This document shows, one piece after another, positions 1 through 7,571 of a stretch of 64,000 bases of DNA. This stretch comes from Myxococcales bacterium (lineage in GTDB: Bacteria > Myxococcota_A > UBA796 > GCA-2862545). The position numbers and the translations under genes were made by a program. The stretch spans positions 1 through 64,000 of the forward strand of contig JAHQVJ010000044.1 of NCBI GenBank assembly GCA_019634415.1, written 5' to 3'. Positions within the stretch are counted from its first letter, which is position 1. Every line of letters begins with the position of its first letter. Below the pieces are notes generated by a model. It saw nothing but the letters and a program-made list of their open reading frames with translations, searched no databases and had not been told where the DNA came from.

Positions 1-1837
1 AGTGCTGTGCGCCAGCACTCGCCGCGAGCACCTGCCCATCCGTGAACGCGATCCACTCGCCCTCCGGCAGTGCCCGCAGCACCCGCTCCTCGCGCCCGTG
101 GCGATCCAGCTCCAGGATCGCCGCCCCGCGCGCCGGCTGCAGGATGCGACCGCTCTCCGGATCCACCCACGCATAGGGCAGTAGATCCGGCACCTCGCTC
201 ACCACCTCGCAGCTGTCCAGGTCCACGTAGATGATGGTGGCCGTGTTGGCGTCGCGGTTCTGGAAGCGCACCGCCGCCAGGGTGCCGCCCGTGATCCCCC
301 ACAGGCGATCCACCTCCACGTTCAGATCCAGCACGTCGCGACCCTTGGCCGGCATCTGCTCCTTGGCTGACGGCGTGAGGTCGTAGATCGAGAGCACGCC
401 CTCGGCATCCAGCGCCAGCAGATCCGGGCGTCGGTTCACGAAGGACAGCATCCGGACCGGCACGTCCGCCGTGGGCTCGGGAGGCGGCAGCGCGTCCTCC
501 CCGGTGCCGGGATCGAGGATCCGGATCTGGCCCTTCGGCGTGACCACCCCCAGCCACGTGCCCGAGCCCGACAGCGCGAAGGTGGAGACCCAGGGCAGCT
601 CCAGCACGTTGTTGGCGGACAGGTCGTACCAGCGCAGGCCACCCCGACTCATCATGCAGCCCACCACGGAGCCCCCCACCTCCATGCGCGGCGTGTCCGC
701 CGTCTCGGGGCCTGCATCGAAGAGGTGACGGCCCGTGCGAGCGTCGAACACCTGCACGCCCTCCTCCCCGCCTGGAAGGGCGGCCACCACGCGCCCGTCG
801 CGGTCGACGCTCACCTCCACGAAGCGGCGTCCACCGTTGAAGGGGTGCATCTGGCTGCCGTTCGTCCACACGGCCAGGCGATCGCCGTGGGCGGCCACGC
901 GGTGCTCTCCGAACCCTGTGCAGCAGACCACCGGCTCCAGCGAGGGCGGTGCCCCCGGGCGGTGTAGCGAGCCGTCCTTGCTGCCCACGAGCACGCCCTG
1001 GTGGCCCCAGATGGCGGCGTTCGTGGCAGCGGGGGCCCCGTGCTTCTTCGACCCCTCGGGATCGAGCTGTGGCAAGGAGAAGCGATGCACGGACCGACCC
1101 GTGACGGCGGCGATGGCATCGCCTTCTGGCGACATCACCATGCCCAGCATGCCCGAGCTACCGCGGGCCGAGAACGAGTTGAGCACCCGCCCGTCGGGCA
1201 GGGCCATCAGGGTGATGCCCGACTGGCCCATCGCCACGACGTGGCGTCCATCGCGGGTGAAGTGGGCCATGCGCACGCCGCCCGGCACCATGTGCAGATC
1301 GAGCTGCTCCTGCGTCATCAGATCGAGCAGCTTCGGCTGCCCCAGGGTGTCGATGACGAGCAGCCGCTCCCCGCGCGCGTCGAACTGCAGGGTCTCGCCC
1401 GAGTAGCCCTGGTAGTTCGCCAGTCGCTCCCAGCGCTGGATGTCGAAGATCCGGATGATCCCGTCGATGGACAGGCTCGCGAGCACGTTGCCCTGAGGGT
1501 GGAAGGCCAGCGCACGCATGGCTCGCGCCTTGCCCCCCGCCCCCTCCTTGGTGTCCTCGAAGGCACAGCTGCCGTCCCAGGTCTTGTAGACGGCCACCGT
1601 CCCGTCGTCGTCGCCCACCGCCGCCAGCGCCCCGCCGGGGCAGACGGCCGCAGCACCACGCACGGGGCAGCCCATGTCGAACAGGATTCCGGGGTAGGCC
1701 TCGCCAGGCTTCGTGATCGCCACGGTGCCACCTGCATCCGCGGTGATGCGGGCCCCCGAGTCGGGATCCATCGCCGCTGCGGTGAGCGCAGCCGAGTGAG
1801 GAGAAGCGCAGTATCGATCGATGAGGGTGAGTTCCAC
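1..1837 (-). CDS. WD40-repeat beta-propeller protein (C-terminus off the left edge)
   Basis: The frame is open on the minus strand from 1837 to the left edge, about 612 codons, so the C-terminus is missing. The translation shows successive WD40-type blades, for example LAFHPQGNVLASLSIDGIIR followed by IFD near 1440-1510, and GEWIAFTDGQVLAAS near the edge. Such propellers are scaffolds or sensors; no catalytic domain is visible in the part present. The GTG at 1837 is preferred as start because GGAGGGA lies about five bases upstream and the sequence from there reads as natural protein; an internal ATG at 1770 is the alternative. No signal peptide is seen. It is divergent from the ROK kinase, sharing a 68-base intergenic region. 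The specific role is unknown. Confidence 0.8.
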   Translation of the reverse strand, partial: MELTLIDRYCASPHSAALTAAAMDPDSGARITADAGGTVAITKPGEAYPGILFDMGCPVRGAAAVCPGGALAAVGDDDGTVAVYKTWDGSCAFEDTKEGAGGKARAMRALAFHPQGNVLASLSIDGIIRIFDIQRWERLANYQGYSGETLQFDARGERLLVIDTLGQPKLLDLMTQEQLDLHMVPGGVRMAHFTRDGRHVVAMGQSGITLMALPDGRVLNSFSARGSSGMLGMVMSPEGDAIAAVTGRSVHRFSLPQLDPEGSKKHGAPAATNAAIWGHQGVLVGSKDGSLHRPGAPPSLEPVVCCTGFGEHRVAAHGDRLAVWTNGSQMHPFNGGRRFVEVSVDRDGRVVAALPGGEEGVQVFDARTGRHLFDAGPETADTPRMEVGGSVVGCMMSRGGLRWYDLSANNVLELPWVSTFALSGSGTWLGVVTPKGQIRILDPGTGEDALPPPEPTADVPVRMLSFVNRRPDLLALDAEGVLSIYDLTPSAKEQMPAKGRDVLDLNVEVDRLWGITGGTLAAVRFQNRDANTATIIYVDLDSCEVVSEVPDLLPYAWVDPESGRILQPARGAAILELDRHGREERVLRALPEGEWIAFTDGQVLAASAGAQH

Positions 1838-1905
1838 CCGTCCCTCCGTGGAGGCAAACTCTAACAGCCGTCGACGTGGACCCGATCCGGCGCTACCTCC
1901 ACCCC

Positions 1906-2781
1906 ATGCGGGTGCTCGGCGTCGACATCGGTGGCAGTGGCGTGAGAGCAGGGCTGGTGGACGAGGCGCTGCAGATCGAAGACGTGGTCCGTACGTCGCT
2001 CACGGATCGATCCGTGGGCTCGGTGGTGCGGGCCGTGCGAGGCGCGCTGCAGCGGCGGGACGTCGACGCCGTGGGGGTGGGCATGCCCGGCTTCGTCCGC
2101 AGCGGGGTGGTGCTGGCCTCGCCCAACTTCCCCACCTGGTGCGAGGTGGATCTCGCGGGGCAGCTCGCGCAGGAGCTGGGGGTGCCCGTGGCGGTGGAGA
2201 ACGACGCCAACGCGGCCGCCCTGGGGGTCCATGCAGCGCGGCAGGGCCAGGATCTGGTGTTGCTCACCCTGGGCACGGGCGTCGGGGGAGGCGTGATCAG
2301 CGAGGGGCGGTTGCTCCGCGGACTGGCGGGGACGGGTGCGGAGCTCGGGCACATCTACGTCGGCGGAGACCGGCGGTGCGGCTGCGGCGGGGTGGGTTGT
2401 CTGGAGACCTGGGCCTCCACCACGGGGCTGGTGGCCGCGGCGCACGAGATCGGCCAGGCGGTGGACGATGGCCTGGAGGTGGTGACGGCTGCCCGGACCG
2501 GCGCCGTCTGGGCCACGAAGATCCTCGAGGAGGCCGGCCGGCGGCTGGGCATCGGGCTGGTCACCCTCACCAACGTGTTCGCCCCACATCGGGTGGTGCT
2601 GGCGGGTGGGTTGTCGCAAGCGAGCGATCTGCTGGCGCCGCCGATGCTCGCGTGGTGGCGGGGCCACGGCATCGCGGCGAACGTGGCGCTGGCGCGGGTG
2701 GAGTGGGTGGGGCGCGCCGACGAGCTCGCCATGGTGGGCGCTGCGACCGCGGCACGCCGTCTGCTCACAGAGGCGTCGTGA
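1906..2781 (+). CDS. ROK-family sugar kinase (glucokinase-like)
   Basis: A 291-residue protein of the ROK family, cytosolic kinases that phosphorylate glucose or related sugars with ATP. The N-terminus VLGVDIGGSGVRAGLVD is the ATP-binding phosphate-1 motif. VENDANAAALG and TLGTGVGGGVI are the sugar-binding and phosphate-2 motifs, and GAELGHIYV then CGCGGVGCLE contain the ROK ExGH and zinc-binding CxCGxxGC signatures. No N-terminal helix-turn-helix is present, so it is a kinase rather than a ROK repressor. The ATG at 1906 is chosen because the family begins there; an in-frame ATG at 1876 would add ten atypical residues. Its stop overlaps the GTG of the following GH57 gene (GTGA), which suggests translational coupling and a role in using glucose released from glucans. 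Confidence 0.88.
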   Translation: MRVLGVDIGGSGVRAGLVDEALQIEDVVRTSLTDRSVGSVVRAVRGALQRRDVDAVGVGMPGFVRSGVVLASPNFPTWCEVDLAGQLAQELGVPVAVENDANAAALGVHAARQGQDLVLLTLGTGVGGGVISEGRLLRGLAGTGAELGHIYVGGDRRCGCGGVGCLETWASTTGLVAAAHEIGQAVDDGLEVVTAARTGAVWATKILEEAGRRLGIGLVTLTNVFAPHRVVLAGGLSQASDLLAPPMLAWWRGHGIAANVALARVEWVGRADELAMVGAATAARRLLTEAS

Positions 2782-4679
2782 GTCCCCGCTTGGGGATGCT
2801 GTGGCACCTGCACCAGCCCGACTACCGCGATCCGGACTCGGGCCGACCCACCATGCCCTGGGCGCGGCTGCACGCGCTGCGTGGCTACCGTGACCTGTTG
2901 ATCGAGGCCGTGACCCACGAGCTGGCCATGACCGTGAACGTGGTGCCGTCGCTGTGGGATCAGCTGCTGTACTACGCCGCGGGCGGCGGCGACCGTCACC
3001 TGGATCTCACCCGGGCCCCCGCCGCGTCGCTGTCGGCGGTCGAGGCGGCCGAGGCCGTGTCGACGCTGCCTGGCGGGCACCCCGCGATGACCCAGGCGTG
3101 GGGCAGCTATGCGCAGCTTCGACGCCGGCTCGCGGATGGCTCCTCCCCCTCCGTGCAGGACCTGCGCGATCTGCAGGTGTGGGCCACCCTGTCGTGGTTC
3201 GGATCCACCGCCCATGCCGACTTCCCCCAGCTGGGGGCGCTGTGCACCCAGGGGCGCGGGTTCACGGAGGCCGACAAAGCCGCCATGCTGGCCGTGCACG
3301 ACGGCATCCTCGCCGATCTCCCCGACCGGCTGGTGGCGCTGGCGCGGGCCACTGCACCTGCGCTGTCCACCTCCCCCTACTTCCACCCGATCCTGCCGCT
3401 GCTGGTGGACGTCTCGCATGCGCGGCGCTGTATGCCCGAGCTGCCCGACGAGGTGCGGTTCGCCTGGCCCGAGGACGCGCTGCGTCAGCTGGTGGATGCT
3501 CGCGCCCGCGTACGGGAGCTCACCGGCACGGCCCCCGTGGGGCTGTGGCCGTCCGAGGGCTCGGTGTCGCCCGAGGTGGTACAGCTGGCCGGCGAGGCTG
3601 GCTTTCGCTGGTTGCTGTCCGACGTGGGCGTGCTGGCCCGCAGCGAGCGCACCGCCGAGGGGCCCGGCCCTCACGATCTCGGTCACGGCATGGTGGGCTT
3701 CTTCCGCGACACCGAGCTGTCCGATCGCATCGGCTTTCGCTATGCCACCGCCGATCCGGACGAGGCGGTGGCCGACCTGCTGCAGGGCGTGGCCGCGAGG
3801 GACGAACCGCTGGTGGTGGTGGCGCTGGACGGCGAGAACCCCTGGGAGACCTTCGCCGATGCAGGGCGCGCCTTCCGGCATCGGCTCTACGACGCGCTCC
3901 GCACGGGTCCCGTCCGCCCCATCACCTTCGACGAGGCCGCCGCGCAGCCCCCGGTGGGGCGGATCACGCACCTGCACACTGGCTCGTGGATCGGCGCGGA
4001 CTTCCGCATCTGGATCGGTCACCCTGCGGATCGGCAGGCCTACCACGCCATGGCGGCGACGCGTGAGGCTCTGGCCGAGGCGCCTGCCGAGGTGCAAGAA
4101 GCCGCCATGCCCCACATGTTGGCCGCCGAGGGGTCGGACTGGAACTGGTGGTACGGCGACGACTTCCACACGGAGCACGAAGGCGCCTTCGATGCGCTGT
4201 TCCGAGCGCACCTGCGCGCGGTGTGGCGGGCCCTGGGGCGTCGTCCTCCCCAGGCCCTGGCGCACCCCATCGGAGGGGCGGGCGCTCCGGTACGGGTCGA
4301 GCCGTCGGGCTTCCTGCCCGTCGACTGGCGCAATGCCGGGGCCTGGTTGCCCTGGGTACGCGCCGGCCGGCTGCGCGCCTGGGGGGGCTCCATGGCCACG
4401 GGCTCGGCCGTGCTGGAGCTGCGGTATGGCTGGGAGCGAGGGGCGGAAGGCGTGGGTGCGCTGTGGGTACGGGTGGACACCCGCGGGGGAGGCTGGGCCG
4501 TGGCCCAGCCCCGGACCGGCGTGGAGCTGCGGCCGGTGCCGGGGGGCGTGGTGGCGCGGATCGAGGGGCCGGGCCCCGTGAGGTTGCGGCTCGCTTCTCC
4601 CACGGGAACCCAGTGGCCAGCCGAGCCGGTGACGCTGGAGGCGCCGATCGATGCGGCGCTTCGGTGGTGGGACGTGTAG
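2778..4679 (+). CDS. Glycoside hydrolase family 57 protein (alpha-amylase/glucanotransferase type)
   Basis: A 633-residue GH57 enzyme, a family acting on alpha-glucans. Motif 1 is WHLHQP (residues 9-14), motif 3 is GLWPSEGSVSPE with the likely nucleophile Glu near residue 259, motif 4 is DGENPWETF with the likely acid/base Asp near 351, and a late motif EGSDWNWWYGDD lies near 450-461. A C-terminal beta-rich segment of about 130 residues follows. There is no signal peptide, so it should act on cytosolic glycogen or maltodextrin. The GTG start at 2778 overlaps the upstream kinase stop by four bases; an ATG at 2796 would cut into the family N-terminus. Whether it hydrolyses or transfers cannot be told from sequence. 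Confidence 0.85.
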   Translation: MSPRLGMLWHLHQPDYRDPDSGRPTMPWARLHALRGYRDLLIEAVTHELAMTVNVVPSLWDQLLYYAAGGGDRHLDLTRAPAASLSAVEAAEAVSTLPGGHPAMTQAWGSYAQLRRRLADGSSPSVQDLRDLQVWATLSWFGSTAHADFPQLGALCTQGRGFTEADKAAMLAVHDGILADLPDRLVALARATAPALSTSPYFHPILPLLVDVSHARRCMPELPDEVRFAWPEDALRQLVDARARVRELTGTAPVGLWPSEGSVSPEVVQLAGEAGFRWLLSDVGVLARSERTAEGPGPHDLGHGMVGFFRDTELSDRIGFRYATADPDEAVADLLQGVAARDEPLVVVALDGENPWETFADAGRAFRHRLYDALRTGPVRPITFDEAAAQPPVGRITHLHTGSWIGADFRIWIGHPADRQAYHAMAATREALAEAPAEVQEAAMPHMLAAEGSDWNWWYGDDFHTEHEGAFDALFRAHLRAVWRALGRRPPQALAHPIGGAGAPVRVEPSGFLPVDWRNAGAWLPWVRAGRLRAWGGSMATGSAVLELRYGWERGAEGVGALWVRVDTRGGGWAVAQPRTGVELRPVPGGVVARIEGPGPVRLRLASPTGTQWPAEPVTLEAPIDAALRWWDV

Positions 4680-4703
4680 GGTGCGGCAGCACCCCCGGAT
4701 CCC

Positions 4704-6197
4704 ATGCTGATCGATGCCAACGACCTAAGCGACGGTGCCTCGTTGTCCTACGACGTGTGCGTGGTGGGGGCAGGAGCTGCCGGAATCACGCTGGCTCGTG
4801 CACTTCGCGGGAGCGGCCTGACCGTGGGCGTGCTGGAGTCCGGGGGCTTCGAGCTGGAGCGCCGCACCCAGGATCTGTACCAGGGCGTGATGAGCGGGCT
4901 GGGCACCTGGGAGCTGGATGGTCTGCGGTTCCGGCTGTTCGGGGGGAGCACGTCGGCATGGGCGGGATGGTGCAAGCCCCTCGATCCCCACGACTTCGAC
5001 GAGCGGGCCCACATCCCGAACAGCGGCTGGCCCATCTCCTTCGCCGATCTCGAGCCCTACTACGCCCAGGCCAATGCGCTGGTGGAGATCGGCGATGCGG
5101 TGTGGGACGGAGCAGCGCTGGCCAGTGCCCTGTCCCTGCCGCGGGTGCTGTCGGGCAGTGAGCGCGTCAAGACGGCGATGTTCCAGTTCAGCCCACCCAC
5201 CCAGTTCGGCGAGGTGTACCGCGACGATCTCCTGAAGGCCGAGGACGTCGAGGTGGTGCTGCACGCCAACGTGGTGGACGTGGTGCTGGAGTCGGGACTG
5301 GATGCCGTGGACCACCTCGCAGCGGCGACCCTGAGCGGCATCGGGCTCACCGTCGAGGCCAGCGCCTTCGTGCTCGCCACGGGTGGCATCGAGACGCCGC
5401 GCCTCTTGCTCGCCTCCGACGGCCAGCGCTCCGAGGGCGTGGCCAACAGCAGCGGTGCGGTGGGGCGCTACTTCATGGAGCATCCCCACTACCGCGACTC
5501 GGCGCTGTGGGTGATGAACGGGCGCCCCCAGACCGATCTGTACGACACCCGGCGGGTCACCGTCTCGGTGGGCGACCTGTCCCTCGACGACACGCCGGTG
5601 CGCGGCATGCTGGAGCTGCAGCCCGACACGCTGGCCGAGGAGGGGATCGTCTCGTTCACCGCCCGCCTGGTGAACGCCGGCGACGCGGACGTGGAGCCGC
5701 TGACCACGGAGATGGTGACGGCCATGCTGCAGGCCGAGGCCGATCGCCAGTGGCCCATGCGCCTCACGCTGCACACCGAGCAGATCCCACACCCCGACTC
5801 TCGGATCACGCTGCTGCCCGATCAGCGAGACGCACTGGGGGTTCCCCGGGTGGATCTGGACTGGCGGCTCCAGCCCGAGGATCTGCGCGGTGTCGAGCGC
5901 GGTCTGCAGATCCTGGCCGCGGAGATCGGGGCTGCCGGGGAGGGCCGGCTGTGGATCCCAGCTTCGGAGCAGGGCATCGACTGGATCGCCGTGCCCGGTG
6001 GCCATCACATGGGCACCGCCCGCATGAGCGCCGATCCGGCCACGGGGGTGGTGGACGCCGACTGCCGGTGTCACGACGTGGGCAACCTCTACCTTGCGGG
6101 CAGCTCCGTGTTCACCACCGGCGGAAACGCGAACCCCACCCTCACCATCGTGGCCCTGGCGCTGCGGCTGGCGGACCATCTGCGGGAGACGCTGTGA
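4704..6197 (+). CDS. GMC-family FAD-dependent oxidoreductase
   Basis: A 497-residue glucose-methanol-choline oxidoreductase. The dinucleotide-binding motif VCVVGAGAAGITLARAL lies at about residues 17-33, the substrate-side signature GGIETPRLLLAS near 230, and the C-terminal GMC signature (HHMGTARMS, then GNLYLAGSSVFTTGGNANP) near 433-475, including the catalytic His region and the NPT flavin contact. Family members oxidise alcohols or sugars and pass electrons to quinone, cytochrome or oxygen. It has no signal peptide. The next gene overlaps its stop (GTGA) and encodes a Tat lipoprotein resembling small subunits of periplasmic GMC dehydrogenases, so the pair may form one exported complex. The substrate is unknown. 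Confidence 0.88.
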   Translation: MLIDANDLSDGASLSYDVCVVGAGAAGITLARALRGSGLTVGVLESGGFELERRTQDLYQGVMSGLGTWELDGLRFRLFGGSTSAWAGWCKPLDPHDFDERAHIPNSGWPISFADLEPYYAQANALVEIGDAVWDGAALASALSLPRVLSGSERVKTAMFQFSPPTQFGEVYRDDLLKAEDVEVVLHANVVDVVLESGLDAVDHLAAATLSGIGLTVEASAFVLATGGIETPRLLLASDGQRSEGVANSSGAVGRYFMEHPHYRDSALWVMNGRPQTDLYDTRRVTVSVGDLSLDDTPVRGMLELQPDTLAEEGIVSFTARLVNAGDADVEPLTTEMVTAMLQAEADRQWPMRLTLHTEQIPHPDSRITLLPDQRDALGVPRVDLDWRLQPEDLRGVERGLQILAAEIGAAGEGRLWIPASEQGIDWIAVPGGHHMGTARMSADPATGVVDADCRCHDVGNLYLAGSSVFTTGGNANPTLTIVALALRLADHLRETL

Positions 6198-6565
6198 GCG
6201 TTGCGATGCGGCGGCGAACCTTCTTGGCTGGAGCGGTGGCCTCGGTGGCAGGGGCCGCCTGCGGCGATCCGGAGTCCCTGGAGCGCCGGGTGCGTCGGGT
6301 GCGTCGCGTGGTGCGGGCCTACTTCGACGGCGTCGGGCGGAGCGAGCTCGAGGAGATCGCGGGTGTGGTGGCCCAGGCGCTGGGCGACGATCCGCGCTGG
6401 ATCGAGGGGCCGCTGGCCATCATCGAGGCAGCAGGCGGCAAGGCGGAAGCGATCGAGGCACTCGGGCAGGCGATCCGTGCGGAGTTCCGTCGAACGGAGC
6501 TCGTGGCGGTGCACGGGTGGATGCTGGCGCCGACGGAGGCTGGCCTGGTGGCGCTGCTGGCCTGA
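6194..6565 (+). CDS. Small Tat-signal lipoprotein, probable partner subunit of the GMC oxidoreductase
   Basis: A 123-residue protein beginning MSVAMRRRTFLAGAVASVAG. The RRRTFLAG segment fits a twin-arginine signal, and AGAAC followed by GD fits a lipobox, predicting a Tat-exported lipoprotein. The mature part is helical and charged. Its end (TELVAVHGWMLAPTEAGLVA) resembles the VxGWxLxxTExxL ending I associate with small Tat subunits encoded beside GMC dehydrogenases, which carry the signal for the catalytic subunit. The GTG at 6194 overlaps the upstream TGA by four bases; the ATG at 6206 would start directly at the Arg cluster. Subunit status is inferred from position and this terminal motif only. 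Confidence 0.7.
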   Translation: MSVAMRRRTFLAGAVASVAGAACGDPESLERRVRRVRRVVRAYFDGVGRSELEEIAGVVAQALGDDPRWIEGPLAIIEAAGGKAEAIEALGQAIRAEFRRTELVAVHGWMLAPTEAGLVALLA

Positions 6566-6573
6566 CGCTGCTG

Positions 6574-6579
6574 TATAGT
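6574..6579 (+). promoter_or_regulatory. Possible -10 promoter element (TATAGT)
   Basis: TATAGT, directly preceded by TG, stands out in a GC-rich gap 25 bases before the ATG at 6604, where an independent transcript for the following gene could begin. No convincing -35 hexamer is visible at the usual spacing. Confidence 0.3.
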
Positions 6580-6603
6580 CGGCCGTTCCATCGGGGGGCG
6601 GAC

Positions 6604-7545
6604 ATGTGGAGTGTTCTTGCAGCGATGCTCGCAACGCCTGCGCTTGCGCAGGATCGAGGTGCGCGAGGTGACGATGCCAGCTTTGAGGGGGCGCAGGAGG
6701 ACTACAAGCCTGCGCCGAAGAATCGGCTGTACTACAGCAACGCGAGTTTTGCTCGAGTCAATCCACTCGGCTTGATCGACATCGCCCGCGTGGGCTGGCG
6801 GGCTCGGCTGTCCACCAAGGACAGCGTGCTGTTCCAAGACACCTACGCCTTCATCGGGCCGTCCACCCTCATCACGCCCTCCTATGCCCGGCTCGGGGTC
6901 TACGGCGAGGCCCAGCTGCTCGCCATCTTCCGTGTCTTCGGAGAGGTGGACTACGTCGGCTACTACGGCACCTTCGACCAGGTGCTGTCGTTCTCCGACC
7001 CCCTGGCACGCTACAGCGATCTGACGATCGCGGATCTGGGGGACCAGGGCCTGCACTCCTCACGGTCGGGCTGGGTGCTGACGGCAGGGTTCACGCTCCG
7101 AGCGGCCTTGGGACCCATCGCCATCCGGACCACCCCGCAGTTCAGCCGCTACGACCTCGGGCTACCCGACGGAGACGTGGCCTTCTACGATCAGGTCTGG
7201 GACAGGCTCGCGCCCGACGGCGCCTTCATGGCCCTGGTGGACTCCGACATGCTCCTGCTCGCCGGTAAGGCGCGGATCGGGGTGCGCCACACGTTCTCCG
7301 ACAACCTCGACGGATCCGAGGGCGACGGTGGCATGGCCCATCATCGCGTGGGGCCGCTGCTCGCGTGGCAGTTCAAGGATGCACCTCCCGGAGCCTCCGC
7401 CAACCAATGGACCCTGTTCCTGCTGTCGCAGTGGTGGCTGCAGCATCCCTACCGCACGGGGAACGAGCAGAACCAGGCGATGCCTCTCATCGCGCTGGGG
7501 CTTGCCTTCAACGGGGATCTCGCCATCTCGAAGGACGTGCCGTAG
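6604..7545 (+). CDS. Exported protein of unknown function, possible outer-membrane barrel
   Basis: A 313-residue protein with a clear Sec signal peptide (MWSVLAAMLATPALAQ). The mature sequence alternates hydrophobic and polar residues, is rich in Tyr, Phe and Trp, and has many short strand-like segments (for example VLFQDTYAFIGPSTLITPSY and ARLGVYGEAQLLAIF), which suggests a beta-barrel or beta-sandwich envelope protein. I do not recognise the family. The ATG at 6604 follows a G-rich stretch that can act as ribosome binding site and gives the signal peptide directly. It lies between the GMC pair and the kinase/phospho-lyase gene with small gaps on both sides. Confidence 0.72.
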   Translation: MWSVLAAMLATPALAQDRGARGDDASFEGAQEDYKPAPKNRLYYSNASFARVNPLGLIDIARVGWRARLSTKDSVLFQDTYAFIGPSTLITPSYARLGVYGEAQLLAIFRVFGEVDYVGYYGTFDQVLSFSDPLARYSDLTIADLGDQGLHSSRSGWVLTAGFTLRAALGPIAIRTTPQFSRYDLGLPDGDVAFYDQVWDRLAPDGAFMALVDSDMLLLAGKARIGVRHTFSDNLDGSEGDGGMAHHRVGPLLAWQFKDAPPGASANQWTLFLLSQWWLQHPYRTGNEQNQAMPLIALGLAFNGDLAISKDVP

Positions 7546-7571
7546 TCGCCGTCCACAGCTAGACAGCTGGC

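Noticed and set aside
2355..4265. A 636-codon minus-strand open frame opposite the ROK kinase and GH57 gene
   Set aside because: No recognisable motif, His/Gln/Arg bias, and it lies entirely opposite well-supported genes.
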